A stretch of DNA of 64,000 nucleotides from Gari tellinella (taxonomy: Eukaryota > Mollusca > Bivalvia > Cardiida > Psammobiidae). A program made the translations under genes and the position numbers. The notes under the pieces were generated by a model. The model saw only the letters and a program-made list of their open reading frames with translations, was not told where the DNA came from and ran no database searches. The DNA lies in the NCBI GenBank assembly GCA_922989275.2, contig OV277870.1, positions 47,612,356 to 47,676,355 on the forward strand, in the 5' to 3' direction. Within the stretch, counting starts at the first letter, position 1. The number at the start of each line of letters is the position of its first letter. Shown one piece after another: positions 34,777 through 47,100 of the stretch.

Positions 34777-35019
34777 CTCTTTGAACCCTAGTCCCGCATA
34801 TAGGCGTGCTTTTCAAACAGTGTACATGTGGATAGTACACTTGTCTTATGCAAACAGTGAAGACCCTGATCAGAGGGCTCCTTTCGGAGCCCTCTGATCA
34901 GGTTCTTCACTGTTTGTCACAATGCCAAATATTGACAAAAACAACCCTTAAAAGTCAGAAATGGACTAGACTAAAATGGAAACTGGAATTTTCCATTTAA
35001 AGTTTCAGGGAGGAAAGAG
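34777..35019. mobile_element. MITE family H (TTAA target)
   Basis: TTAA-CTCTTTGAACCCTAG to GGAGGAAAGAG-TTAA. Hairpin at 34852-34917 around GGAGCC. Confidence 0.75.
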
Positions 35020-35138
35020 TTAATCAAACCGAACTACACACTCTAAAATTCTCAGAGTGCTCTTATTTGTGTGACCGGCTGGCATATACAGGCTGGCTCG
35101 TATAACTTGATATCCTTTATTACCAATACAGTGCTCCC

Positions 35139-35405
35139 TCCCTACAATGGCCCTCCGAACAACGAGTCTCTCCTTACAACCATGCTTACTGCGTTATAAA
35201 ACCAAGACCGTTATGTATAACTCTATCGTCTTATTAACATAGTTTGCTTTTTCTCAAAGTTACGAATTGAACATTTTGACATAAGAAAGATAAGGACGAG
35301 TGACAAACAGTTTGAACCTAGATCAGGTACCGCGCTACGCGGCTTTTGATCTGGCTTCAAACTGTTAGCAAATGTACTCTAAAGGTATTAATTTCCCCTC
35401 CCTAT
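35139..35405. mobile_element. MITE family F, right end missing
   Basis: CAGTGCTCCCTCCCTACAAT at the left, hairpin at 35310-35370 and CCCCTCCCTATTTAC. The right terminus is not present. Confidence 0.6.
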
Positions 35406-36529
35406 TTACTGCCGTTTCAATAGACGCGAAAACATGTTGCACTGAACATGTCACTATAAAAATGCCCAAATACAAAAGACTAACGCGTGTCAAGCATGTA
35501 CCAACTCTTTCGAAAAGATACAATAAATTTGAATCCATATTAAATCAATATAATTATATTTCAATAAATGTTCCTAAAACTCACCATTCTCTGACAAACG
35601 CTGACTTTGGTCAAGGTTTGCGCTGTTTGTAATTTTGCAATAAATTGTACAAATAGACTTAACTTCATGAGAAAATGGAAGTGCTCATTTGAATTAAATA
35701 TGACCCGTGCCATGAGAAAACATGACTCATTGCATAGAAAACAGTGTAGATCAAGGCCAGCCGTTGCGCCAGAGACGCTGTTTGACATCCGCAAGCATCT
35801 AAAGCATTTTATGTAGCTACACGTATATTATACTATGGTAAATGGTAGTGATGACCAAACTGAGATACAAAATCGGTTATGATAACGGTGCTTGGTTTGC
35901 ACAATTTTGCAGTGCAAACGGCAGGTTTTGTCATGGCACGGCTCATATCAATATACTCGAATAAGTCAGTTACCGGGTTATTCCATGTACATTAAATTGT
36001 TCTTTGGAACCTCTTGTCTTACATAAATCATATTCCCTTAATTAATATGTATGTGCTTATAATGGCGTCTGGCATCCATTTACAAACAAGATTTTAAAGC
36101 CAAACTTGGTGGTCAGTCTCTTTAATACATTCGACCCTAGCGACGAGTATATTCGTCATTTACAAACAGTGTATCTGTGAATAGTAAATTTTTTCTACGC
36201 AAAAATTGAAATATGGAACGAATATTATATTTGGTAATATACGTCCCTGAATTGACTGAAAGAATATTAATAATTGAGTGCCAATTTGTTCGGATCAGAT
36301 GCCGCCTCAGTCATGCAAAGTTATCGGTGTCTGTTCTAGATCCAAACTATATATATTCTTTATTATAGTCTCATCATGGTTACAACAAATTATACACAAA
36401 CAAATCGTACTAAGAGTATTTTAAACCATGCCATTCTTTAAAGAATTATAAGAGACTTTTCACAATGCAAATATCACTACTACTTAATAAATGTAATTAA
36501 GACTAGATCTACTATAAGAAATACAAATA

Positions 36530-37020
36530 CAGTATTACATGTAAGCTTTAAAATGGTCCTGGGAAAAGAAACAGGACGAAAATGAACAATCTGACTTTTA
36601 GAACTATTGATTTGCATTTTATTTGTACCGCACCATGCATGTAATGTAGTCAACAAAAGATGGAGATCGTCTTCATTTGTAGCTAACAAAACTATATCGT
36701 CCGCATAAACTCACAGACTTTTTCATCATCTACGGGGATACCAATCCCTAACTGCTTCAGACATTTAACAAGGTCATTAATAAACATATTAAATAACAAT
36801 GGCGAGAGAATACAGCCTTGTCTGAGACCTGAATTCACGTGACATCAAATCAATCAGTTGTAAAAGAGTTAACACGGACACAAGATCTGACTGATGGGTA
36901 GAGTGACATAATAGCTTTCAGCATTTTTCCTATAATTCCAGATTCAAGCATTCTTATCCATAATAAATCACGATTAAATATAATAATAAGCCTTTTTTTA
37001 AATCAATAAAAGCAGTAAAT
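36530..37020 (-). pseudogene. LINE reverse transcriptase fragment (broken)
   Basis: Read on the minus strand and across frameshifts it encodes [51 protein letters not shown] and the catalytic YADD motif (near 36690-36705), followed by LLATNEDDLHLLL and INSSKSQIVHF. These are palm-domain blocks of a non-LTR reverse transcriptase. The frame breaks near 36710 and in the upstream part. No endonuclease or tail is present. Confidence 0.8.
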
Positions 37021-37231
37021 GTTGTCCAAACTATTTGAAACTTATATATTGGAAATTACTTTAGCGCGACTTGGCTAATATTTGCAAAAAGGTTGGATCC
37101 ACTGCGTAACGCTGCGTCTGATCTGCATCGAAGCTGTTTTTCACTCATATCAACATTAGTTTAGAAGAACTTTAACGAATGATCACAATTAAAAAAATCG
37201 GTTTTCAATATAGGCCTACCTGAGGGTTTAA

Positions 37232-37515
37232 CCCTTTACCCCATTGCCTGTTTCTAGTTTTGAAGACAGATGACCACTTAAAGCAGGTTGAAAGTAAAGC
37301 GGAATGTGCCTAGAAGCGCATTCTGCTTTACTTTCAGTCTGCTTAAAATTTAAGCTACCCGGGCCTTTGCTAGAATCACGAATTAATTCGTGCTAGAATA
37401 CAGAATATATTTCTTATGATACATACATGTATGCATGGCTGTATAAATTGGAACTATTTCCTTCAGTGAAGGAATAAGTCAAATGCATAAAAAGGCGTAG
37501 TTATGGGGTAATGGG
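37232..37515. mobile_element. MITE family B copy
   Basis: TTAA-CCCTTTACCCCATTG to GGTAATGGG-TTAA. Hairpin at 37274-37345 around GTGCCTAGAAGCGC. The segment 37350-37390 includes an extra ACGAATTAATTCGT palindrome. Confidence 0.8.
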
Positions 37516-37754
37516 TTAAGCATTTAAACGCGTTTATTGGGGAAAGAACACGGGTTTTTTCACACATGTGTGTTTTATTCCAATGGAAAGAATAACTTCT
37601 CAACAGACTAATTCAAAAAGAAAAAGAATGCAGAAAGCTCCTTAAGATTTGTCCTATATTAAGATGTCACCTTCCTTGGCCTGTTGACTTGTACCAGGCA
37701 ACGTACTAAATAATGAACATAGAAAATCAATGTGAGCCCGGGCCGAGATAATTT

Positions 37755-38018
37755 ATGGTCGACTTGGCTGGGATTTTCCAACAGGCGATCACGTTTGAAG
37801 GCAACGTAGGTACTCGGTCATTTCCGTCATCTTTCGGGATTATGAACGGGATTCCCGAAAAAAGACGAGGTGATCCGATTGATTTTAATTTGGAAAGGGA
37901 AGATAACTCCCAAACTGTCAACTTCGAAGAGGTCAATGTCACATGTTTTGGTAACATACGTCAGAACTCTGAGAAATGTCACAGATCCTCAGACTGTTTA
38001 GAAGGACAACACCTCTGA
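37755..38018 (+). other. Unrecognised 87-codon open frame
   Basis: The predicted peptide (GIFQQAITFEGNVG, PIDFNLEREDNSQ) matches no family I know. The antisense frame 37727-37957 is open as well (FSGIPFIIPKDDG). The region has higher GC and no MITE motifs. It could be an exon or a fragment of an unlisted repeat. Confidence 0.2.
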
Positions 38019-38185
38019 CGTTTTCAAACACAATCGGCACACCATGTCTAGCTTGTATATCTCTCAGAAATGGTAAATAAGTTTATAAAACTAATATTGT
38101 CATGAGTTTTCGCGCTTGACGGACCACGACTTGTTGAGTTAATGACTTACCTTAGGATACCTTAGGATCTTCTGTGGACGCTGGC

Positions 38186-38935
38186 CTAGACCACTATGTC
38201 CGCATCTAACTTGTCTTCTTTACTACTTATGCCCGACTTAACGCGACTTCCGGTTATTATGTCCTTTGTAAAGTTGAATTTTACTTCTTGATTTGCCCAG
38301 TGCTTGTCGAGACTTATCTCAAATTTCTTTACTGTTTCAGCTACTGTTATTTTTTCCGGTAGGCTGTTCCAAATATCTACTATTCTTTGTGTGAATGAAA
38401 ATTTTCTTAAATTTAGTCTGCAGAAGTTTTTCTTTAATTTCTTTCCATGTCCTCTTGTGATTGATGAAGTATTTCTTTGTAAAAAGTTTTCTGTTGTTTT
38501 TGGGTCATAGATGTCGGATAAGATCTTGAATACCTCAATCATATCACCTCTTGTTCTCCTGTATTTTAGAGTTGGCATGTTTAGTTTTTTTAGTCTGTCT
38601 GGGTATTCCATATTTTTTAGGGATGGTATCTGTTTAGTTGCTCGCCTTTGTACGCTTTCCAATTTTTCTATATCCCCTACTTTGTATGGATTCCAAACAG
38701 CTTCAGCATATTCTAAATGTGGTCTAACTAACCCTTGAAAAAGATATTTAAAGCTTTGCTCGTCTAGGTACGTGTAAGTTCTTCTAATAAGTCCCATTAT
38801 ACTGTTGGCTTTGTTTATTTGTTGCTGCATATGTGTTTTGAATTGTAAATTCTGGTCTACCATTACCCCAATATCTTTTTCTTCTTTTGTTTGTGACAGT
38901 TTAATTTTATTTCCATTTTCGTCGTAAAGGTGACT
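38186..38935 (-). pseudogene. 5'-truncated LINE, C-terminal part of the ORF2-like protein
   Basis: The open frame runs about 245 codons from the truncated end to the stop. KEEKDIGVMVDQNLQF, KANSIMGLIRRTY, LVRPHLEYAEAVWNPY, LESVQRRATKQI and FSFTQRIVDIWNSLP are the typical region after the reverse transcriptase of jockey/CR1-like elements in animals. The upstream catalytic part is absent. It is separate from the fragment at 36530-37020. Confidence 0.85.
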
Positions 38936-38999
38936 TAATCATTAAATGCCATTTTTTTACTGCATGTCGATGATGTTTAATTACAAATCCGTAAAAATT

Positions 39000-41920
39000 G
39001 GTGATATTAAATCAGAAAATTCATACCGGATGGAATAGAATATAAGAATTAGAAACCTTTTTGGCATTGTCTGTCATTCAGACTCTGATTTGCAGTGAGA
39101 GGTACATGGAGGTTGTAGTTGATGTAGGGTCCTCAGAGGCTTAGATACAGTCACTATTGACTCTGACAGCCAACTGGGCACTTTGCTCAGACCTGTAACC
39201 TACCTTGGTACTGCCTTTTACTAATCACTGCTTACTTGTAAGCGTAATAGTCAAGTGTGACTGAGACGATGTAACATGTATATAGATGTTGTAGTGGCGT
39301 AGTAGTGCCCCAGATAACCTGTTTATCCATGTATTTTACCCGTTAAAAATGACTACATATGCTCTAAAAATCAATTCAGTGCATACCGGGTGCTACAAAA
39401 CAGAGTCCGGGAGTGTCCTGGCCTTGAAAAGTACATTGAAAGTGTAGTTTTTTGTTTTTAAAACCATGAATGAATGGTTGGTTGGTTATCCTTGAATGGC
39501 ATTTACACGCTGCCTACAGTCTCATTGTGCTTCTCAAATAATCTTCTTAGTCAGAAACGGCCTATTTAGTATTTACCCTGGCATGCATAAATTGAATAAT
39601 GCTGTCGTCGATTGACATACATGTGATATTTTCTTGGACCCAAATAGGGAGATTTGGAAATTTTAATAGGGAGATTGGGGTGCCAAATAGGGAGCTTTTT
39701 TCGCGACACTTTTTTCGCGACAAAACTAGGCGCAGGCGATGAAAATCCAATACATTTATGTATTTTCATAAGTTAATCAATATAAGAAAAATAACAACAC
39801 CAACACGAATTAAATTATCTTCCAACGTTTTTTTACATAAGTTAATCACTAATTGCTCTTTTTTTTAAAGTCTATAGACCACTAAGACAGAGACAAATTT
39901 CACCCAGAGATATAGTTCTTATAATAATATAGTTCTTATAATACAGTAACTGACATGGGCCTATTATTCTAGTATTTTAGTACTGCAGAAGGATGGTTGT
40001 GTAAAGCAGACTGAAAGTAAAGCAGAACACTCTACATGAGCATTCTGCTTCATTAAAAGTTTAAGCCTGCTTTAAGCTAGAACTAGAGATCTACCATCTG
40101 CTAGGATATAAGAAATATTTCTTATGGTTCTTATATTATGATAATTCATGACTAGTAAAGATAAAGTGGAACTATATCTATTTTCTTGAGAGAATGAATG
40201 AAATAGTTTGAATGGTCTAGAGTTGATCACGAAAGAGTTAGCATTATTAATTTTGCAAACAGTATGGATCCAGATGAGACGCTGTATCATCTCATCTAGA
40301 TACAAACTGTTTGACCATGGAGGAATTACTCCATGGTTTGACACTCATATTTTCTGAAAAAAAATGCACAAAAATTAACTCAGATAACTGGTGCAGACGA
40401 CATTAACTCAGATAATTGTTGCAGACGACAAAGTCTGCAGACGACATTTACTAGCGTCATAAAATGTGCGTAGGTTTAACAACGAAATAACGCGTCTAAA
40501 TTTTCTACCGCGAAAACTGATTGCAAATCAATTTTACGAGCGTAATTCGTTGTAAAATCTAACTTAATAATTAAACATTCACACAAATCGTATGTAACAA
40601 ACAGAAGAAATTAGGTCCAACGTTTAATTTTAATTGATTGTTAGAAAACGACGCTGGGGAATACTTTTTAGACTAACAAAATCTACGTAGTTCTCGTAGC
40701 AAATATTAAGGCGCCCCGTCATTTTGTAACGGTATAATTTTCGAAGTATTTTCTGTTACGTGAATATTCAAAGTATTTTGACGTGGAAATCAATTCATAA
40801 ATGTTAAATTCTGATTAGCTTTCCTCAAATAATTGTGTTTGTCCTGAACTTACGGAGAATTATCTGATTTTAATCCGTTCCGTATCGGGGACATTGAAAT
40901 ATCCTTCGCATCACCGCTTCTTAAAATTGTCGATTCGGGGCAAACCTGTCAATCACTGTTTTGATAACCAATTATATCTACTCGGCGGGTGTGGTCAAAC
41001 TTCAACCAAACATTGTTATGACGCAGCCTGCCATAATAGTGGTACACAATCGATTGCGTAACGTGTTTACACGCATCAGTAGCGTTTGGTGATAAGGGGA
41101 TTAGCGGATCATTAGCCAGGGAACTCTGAAGACAATTTAAAGATTTTTAGAGTCGGCAAACGAGGTAAACGATATAAAAGTTCATATTTTAAAAAAAATG
41201 AACCTGGTTAAATGAAATATCGGGAGATTTCGTCTCCCGACCGGGAGATCGTGAGTAGAGGTCTAATTTCGGGAGCTCCCGACCAGATCGGGAGATTATC
41301 ACATGTATGTCGATTGATACCTGTCCGACAACCCGCGTTTAATTCATTGATAAACACAGCTGAAGCACGCTTGTTCGCGTTGAACGGATACCTATTGTTA
41401 ATTAAAATTCTGTTCAAACTTAAATTTTAAGGGATAAACTAAAAAGTAAATGCTTTTGTAGCCCACTGTGATTGATAAGGAACACAATTGTAGGGTTTGA
41501 AGTTTGTCTTTTAATCAGTATAATAAATGAAGGTCAGCTTGTTGTAGTATAAAGAGAATATTAAATTAAAGTAAATCTATTTGAAACGTCCTTCCATCTT
41601 CAGTAGTTTAGCCAGAATGAATTTGGAGGGAAAGACGGTTAAGTTTATGGGTTTGGGTCAGGTGACTTTCACGCCTCACTCACCCATGAACACAAACTCA
41701 CATCATCTCACGACTAGCTCACCAATATACCTGTGCACTCGTGATCATTACTCACACAAACATACTTCATTACGAGTACAATAATATAAAGCTAAGGGGT
41801 ATAATAAGGGGAAACCCTAATCAGTAACCTGGTTACACTAAGAACAAAGAAATTATTTGGGTTAAGCAATCATCAGTAATGGTTGTTGATCAGGAAAGTT
41901 TACAAGCCTGGCTGTTAAAT
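39000..41920. other. Intergenic stretch with only repeat fragments
   Basis: A family B fragment with hairpin at about 39990-40230, a hairpin relic at 40253-40313 and an inverted CGGGAGAT cluster at 41220-41300. No exon recognised. Confidence 0.5.
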
Positions 41921-41921
41921 T

Positions 41922-42860
41922 AAAAAAAAGTTTAAATTTAGTCAAAATTTCACCTTTTGTGGACTTAGGTTTTTCGGCTGATTTCTCATGGTTAAAGTTT
42001 TGGGGTAAGTGTTGTTATGCACTAATACTACATGAAATATTTGTATTAGAAAGCTGATATTTGAAATGGAGGTGCCCTGTGGGTTGAACATTGATTTTGC
42101 GTAGTTAAAATTTAAAAAAAAGTTTAAATTTAGTCAAAATTTCACCTTTTGTGGACTTAGGTTTTTCGGCTGATTTCTCATGGTTAAAGTTTTGGGGTAA
42201 GTGTTGTTATGCACTAATACTACATGAAATATTTGTATTAGGAAGCTGATATTTGGATTGGAGGTGCCCTGTGGGTTAAACATTGATGTTGCGTAATTAA
42301 AATTTAAAAAAAAGTTTAAATTTAGTCAAAATTTCACCTTTTGTGGACTTAGGTTTTTCGGCTGATTTCTCATGGTTAAAGTTTTGGGGTAAGTGTTGTG
42401 ATGCTCTAATACTACTTGAAAAAATTGTATTAAGAAGCTGATATTTGGAATCAAGGTGTCCTGTGGGTTGAACATTGATGTTGCGTAGTTCTAATGTAAA
42501 AAAAAGTTTAAATTTAGTCAAAATTTCACCTGTTGAGGACTTCGGTGTTTCGGCCAATTTCTCGTGGTTAAAGTTTTGGGGTAAGAGTTGTAATGCACTA
42601 ATACAGATTATACTACATGAAATATTTGTATTAGGAAGCTGATATTTGGATTGGAGGTGCCCTGTGGGTTGAACATTGATGTTGCGTAGTTAAATGTTTT
42701 AAAAAAAGTTTAAATTTAGTCAAAATTTTCCCTTTTGTGGACTTAGAGTTTTGGGACTGAAATTTCAAAGTTAGTTTTGGAGTTGCACTTATACTACATG
42801 ACATTTGCATTAGGAAGTTGATATTTTGAATGGAGGTACCCTGTGGCTTGAATATCAATG
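41922..42860 (+). repeat. 192-bp satellite-like tandem array, five units
   Basis: The anchor AGTTTAAATTTAGTCAAAAT recurs at 41929, 42121, 42313, 42505 and 42707. The spacing is exactly 192 bp three times, then 202 bp because of a 10-bp insertion near 42606. The last unit is more diverged. Unit content includes TGGACTTAGGTTTTTCGGCT and GGTGCCCTGTGGGTT. Confidence 0.92.
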
Positions 42861-43039
42861 TACTGATACACTTTTCTTTTGATAGTTACCTATTTAAGAA
42901 AGGTTTAATTAGGCGAGCTTTGCTGTTCTCCGACAGCTCTTGTTTCATTGTGCAACTATTCACACAAAACATGTTGTCAAAGTATGTTCAAAATTTGTCT
43001 TTTACAACATAAAACCTATTGGTAGAAGTTGCACAACGT

Positions 43040-43950
43040 TTTTGTCCAAAGTGATGTCCATGTCAAAATGTCCATCAATTATTTCTTATGAATGATACAT
43101 TGTTCAATTTTTTTTCGCCCAGATATACACTGTGTGTCTAAGAAAAAAAGAGAAAAGCCCCACAATACGATTTTTATAGTCCCACAAAATATCAGACACA
43201 CAATGTATCATTCGTAGGCCCGAGCGCACGTCCGTCCGAGCGCACGAAAGGTCCTTTGTTGGGTAGGGAGAACAATAGATTCCATTCATTCCGTGATTGC
43301 CCTATTGTTATTGTTGGGTATTTTAGTGTACTGTTGGGTACTTTTAAACAAAAAATATACCCAACAAATGTCCAACTGTGAGAACGTCCGTCCGTCAGTC
43401 CGTCCATAACAAGGTTAAGTAGAATTTACCGTTTCGTCTAGCATCAACACCGCTTGCCCAAATGCTTGGATACTTATACTGTTATTCCTTGGACCATTCC
43501 CTATCCACCAATGTCACCAAACTTTGATCTTGACCTTGACCTAATTTGGACTTAGAATATTTTAAATAGGCTATTTCTTGGTTAACTAGATTTTACCGTT
43601 TCGTCTAGCATCAACACATATGACTACAATGCTTTGATACTTATACAGTTGTGCCTTTTACCATTCCCTATCCACCAATATCACCAAACTTTGATTTTGA
43701 CCTTGACCTAATTTTAACTTAGAATATTTTAAATGGGCTCTTTTTTCGGTTTTAACTAGATTTTACCGTTTCGTCTAGCATCAACACTGTTTACTACAAT
43801 GTTTTGATACTTATACAGTTATTGCCTTAGACCATTACCAACTCACCAATAATACCAAATCTCAGTTTGACCTTGACCTAATTTGGACTTAGAAAAAAAT
43901 CAGAATATATTGTCAAGGATGCCACCGGGGGCATAAGCGCAGTCTTGTTA
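43040..43950 (+). repeat. Molluscan GTCCGT-type repeat with three about 168-bp subunits, abutting POLRMT
   Basis: GTCCGTCCG blocks at 43230 and 43387. GTTTCGTCTAGCATCAACAC recurs at 43431, 43598 and 43768 (spacing 167 and 170). The end GCCACCGGGGGCATAAGCGC is about 25 bp before the POLRMT start codon. Confidence 0.75.
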
Positions 43951-43964
43951 AATGCTATGACAGT

Positions 43965-44148
43965 ATGATTAAGAGGAACCTTTTTCGTAAAGTGCACTCA
44001 TCACTTTCATTTTCAGGATGGCATACATTTTCAACCAAACCTCAGGTCAGGTTTAATCAACAGATTATAAAGAAGAAGACGAAATGGAAAAAGAAGAGTA
44101 CTACAGATTTAGATGGCGTAGCAAAGGAACAGTTCAAACTGACACAGG
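43965..44148 (+). CDS. POLRMT: POLRMT exon 1 (mitochondrial targeting peptide)
   Basis: 61 codons plus one base, donor GTAAGA at 44149. Arg/Lys/Ser-rich, no acidic residues in the first 40, as expected for import into mitochondria. ATG at 43965 is the only start that gives this peptide. Confidence 0.85.
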
Positions 44149-47100
44149 GTAAGAGAATTTGATTTTTGTATTTATTTAGTTTTTTTCTTGTAACAGTTCT
44201 TTGTAATACATAATGTAGTTGACTAATTTATAGCTCACCAGTGCACGAAGTGCTCAAGGTGAGCTTTTGTTATACCCCTGCTGTCCGGCGTCTATGGTCT
44301 ATCTATCTGTCCGTCCGCCTGTCTGTCCGTCAACAATTGCAAACAACTTCTTCTCTGAAACCAATAGCCCAATTAAGTGTAACCAAACGTCATCAGAAGC
44401 ATCAGTAGGATGGGGGAATGTAAAGGTTGTGGGTGGGATCATTTGTTTGGTTGCCATGGCAACGGTGCACAATATCTAGAAAAATCTTCTTCTCCCAAAG
44501 TACTGGTTCGATTTCAATTTGATTTTCACCAAAATGTTACTTTATGGATAGACTTCAAAAGTTGTTAAAAGAATTTTTATCCGTAAAAAACATGGCTGCC
44601 AGAGGGCGTAGTCATTTTTCGCATTGGGAAATATTGAATTAAAAGTTAAAAACATTCTAGAAGTAATATTTTTGGCTATATCCTTATGAGATTTTGTCAG
44701 TGTCATGTCCTTGGGAAAGTTCAGGTCATACTGGAACATTGGTCACGTGGGTCATAAAGTAGGTCAGTAGGTCAAATTGCAGGAAAAGCTTTTTGCTACT
44801 CCAGGGGGCATATTTTTAGCAAAATCTTCCTAAAACTTGCTTAGAATGATTACATGTATCTTGAAAAAAAAACTACGCTTTGTGTGAAATATGGGTTACA
44901 TAAGGTTAAAAGTAGGTCAGTAGTTTAAACCATTGAAAAAGCTTCTAAACACTGCAGGAACCATATTTTAAGCTATAATTTCATTAAACTTGCTCAGAAT
45001 GATCACCTTGACAAAAAACTAGGCAATGTAGTAATATGGATTACTGGGTGTCAAAAATTTGATCAGTAGGTCACATAGGAAAAGCTTAAAAAGTATTCTA
45101 AAGCCTACATATGTTGCGCTAATTTCATGAAACTACTTCAGGTTGATCATCTTGACAAAATCTAGGTCAATTTTGAATAAGGGTTTTGTCTGAATAAAAA
45201 GTAGGTCAGTAGGTCAAGTCATAAAAATGGCTTCTGAACGCTTTAGGGCGATATTATTTTTAGCCCCAATTTCACGAAACTTAATCAAAATAATCACCAT
45301 GCCAAAATCTAGGTAATGTATGAATACTAGTAGAGTCAGGTCAAAAAGTAGGTCATTAGGTCAAACCATAGAAAAGGCTTATGAACCCACTAGTTCATAT
45401 AGAGTACACACATCACCATTACCCTGACACTTTTGCTTCTTTTGACAAGATGCTAGTGGGGGTATTAATCACCTTTAGTGATAAGTCTATTTAAATCTGG
45501 GAACTTTGTACTCTGGTGAGCGCCTTAGAGCCCATTGGGCTCTTGTTGGTATAGTCTTGCCTTAAATGTTTCAAACCACTTGCACAAAACTGACTAAAAC
45601 AGCTGTTTTCACTGATACATGCCAAATTTTGATGTCAATTTGACTATTTCTGATGCAAATCTCACTTGCCCAAATCAGAAACCACTTGCCCCGGACTTCG
45701 AGCAAGTGGGTTAGGGCGAAGACATTGATATTTGTTTCAATATTATTTTATGCAGGTTACTGTACCAGTTAGGACAATAAATAATACATGTACATCACAA
45801 ATCCTGGGTGAACAAGTTTGCATACTCAATTTTTTACTGGTAACTTTGAACTAAAAAATACTTTATTGATGCATTTTAATTATTATTGACTCCAGCATGC
45901 ATTATTAACCTCTTCACTGCTAATAATATTATACAGTGGAGAATCTGTTATTCTTTCCCGTTTAAACGCAAACGTACGCAAACGCAAAGCGCTAAAAGGT
46001 AGAAAAGAACAACTTTTGGTCAATTCTGATATTTCATGTTTATCTTGGTGGCAAACAGTTTGGAGCCTGATCAGACGCCGGGTTAACCGGCGTCTGATCT
46101 GGCTCCAAACTGTTTGCACTGCAAATAATAGTTTTAGCGTAAACACGTTTATTGGGAAAGAATAACACATTCTCCACTGTAATATGCCATTAAGTTTTAA
46201 ACAATTGTTGTCGGTTTTTCTTTCTCAAATTCAAACTTAAGGTATTTTTGACTCAAGAAATATGGAAAGGAGTGTCAGCCAGCTTAGATCCTGATCATAT
46301 GCCGCTTTACACAGTGCCTGATCAGGATCTAAGCACCTGTTTGCAAATAACTTTTGTAATCGGGTTATGGCAGTGAGGGGGTTCAGTACAAGATTTTTTC
46401 TACTTAACCCTCTACCCCATAGCCTGTTTCTAATTTTGAAGACAGGTGACCACTTGCAGCGGGTTGAAAGTAAACAGAATGCCCCATAAGGCACATTCTG
46501 CTTTACTTTCAGCCTGCTTTAAGCTACAATCCACCAAGATAAAGAAAACAAATCATCATGTGCAAATTCATGACTGTATAAATTGGAACTATTCTCTTCA
46601 GTGAAGGAATGAATTAAAGACTTAACCCTTTACCTGATAGCCTATTTCTAGTATTGAAGATAGGTGACCACTTAAAGCAGGTTGAAAGTAAAGCAGAATG
46701 CGCCTTGAGGCGCATTCTGCTTTACTTTCAGCCTGCTTCAAGCTATCATGGGCTAGAATATAGAAAATATTTCGTATGGTTCATTTTCAAGACTGTATAA
46801 ATTGGTACTATTTTCTTCAGTGTAGGAACAAATCAAATGTGCTGAAAGGCGTTTCTATAAGGGAAAGGGTTAAGAATGTATATTAGGATGTATATTGTTT
46901 ATACAAGATTCACTGGATATATTTTTCTGTTTCAGTTTTAGACAATCATATGCAAAATCTAAAAGAATTCAAATCAACAAGAGACTTTGTGAAGGGAACC
47001 AGCAGTGACAGTGTAGGTAGTAAAGGTGTCAGACACCCTAAACCCAATTCTGAAGTTTATAATAAAGGAGATAAGTTCAAGAAAATAAAAAAAACAGAAA

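Noticed and set aside
36530..38935. A single LINE spanning both reverse transcriptase fragments
   Set aside because: On the minus strand the palm fragment (36.5-37.0 kb) lies downstream of the C-terminal fragment (38.2-38.9 kb), the reverse of the expected order, with a MITE and unrelated DNA between.
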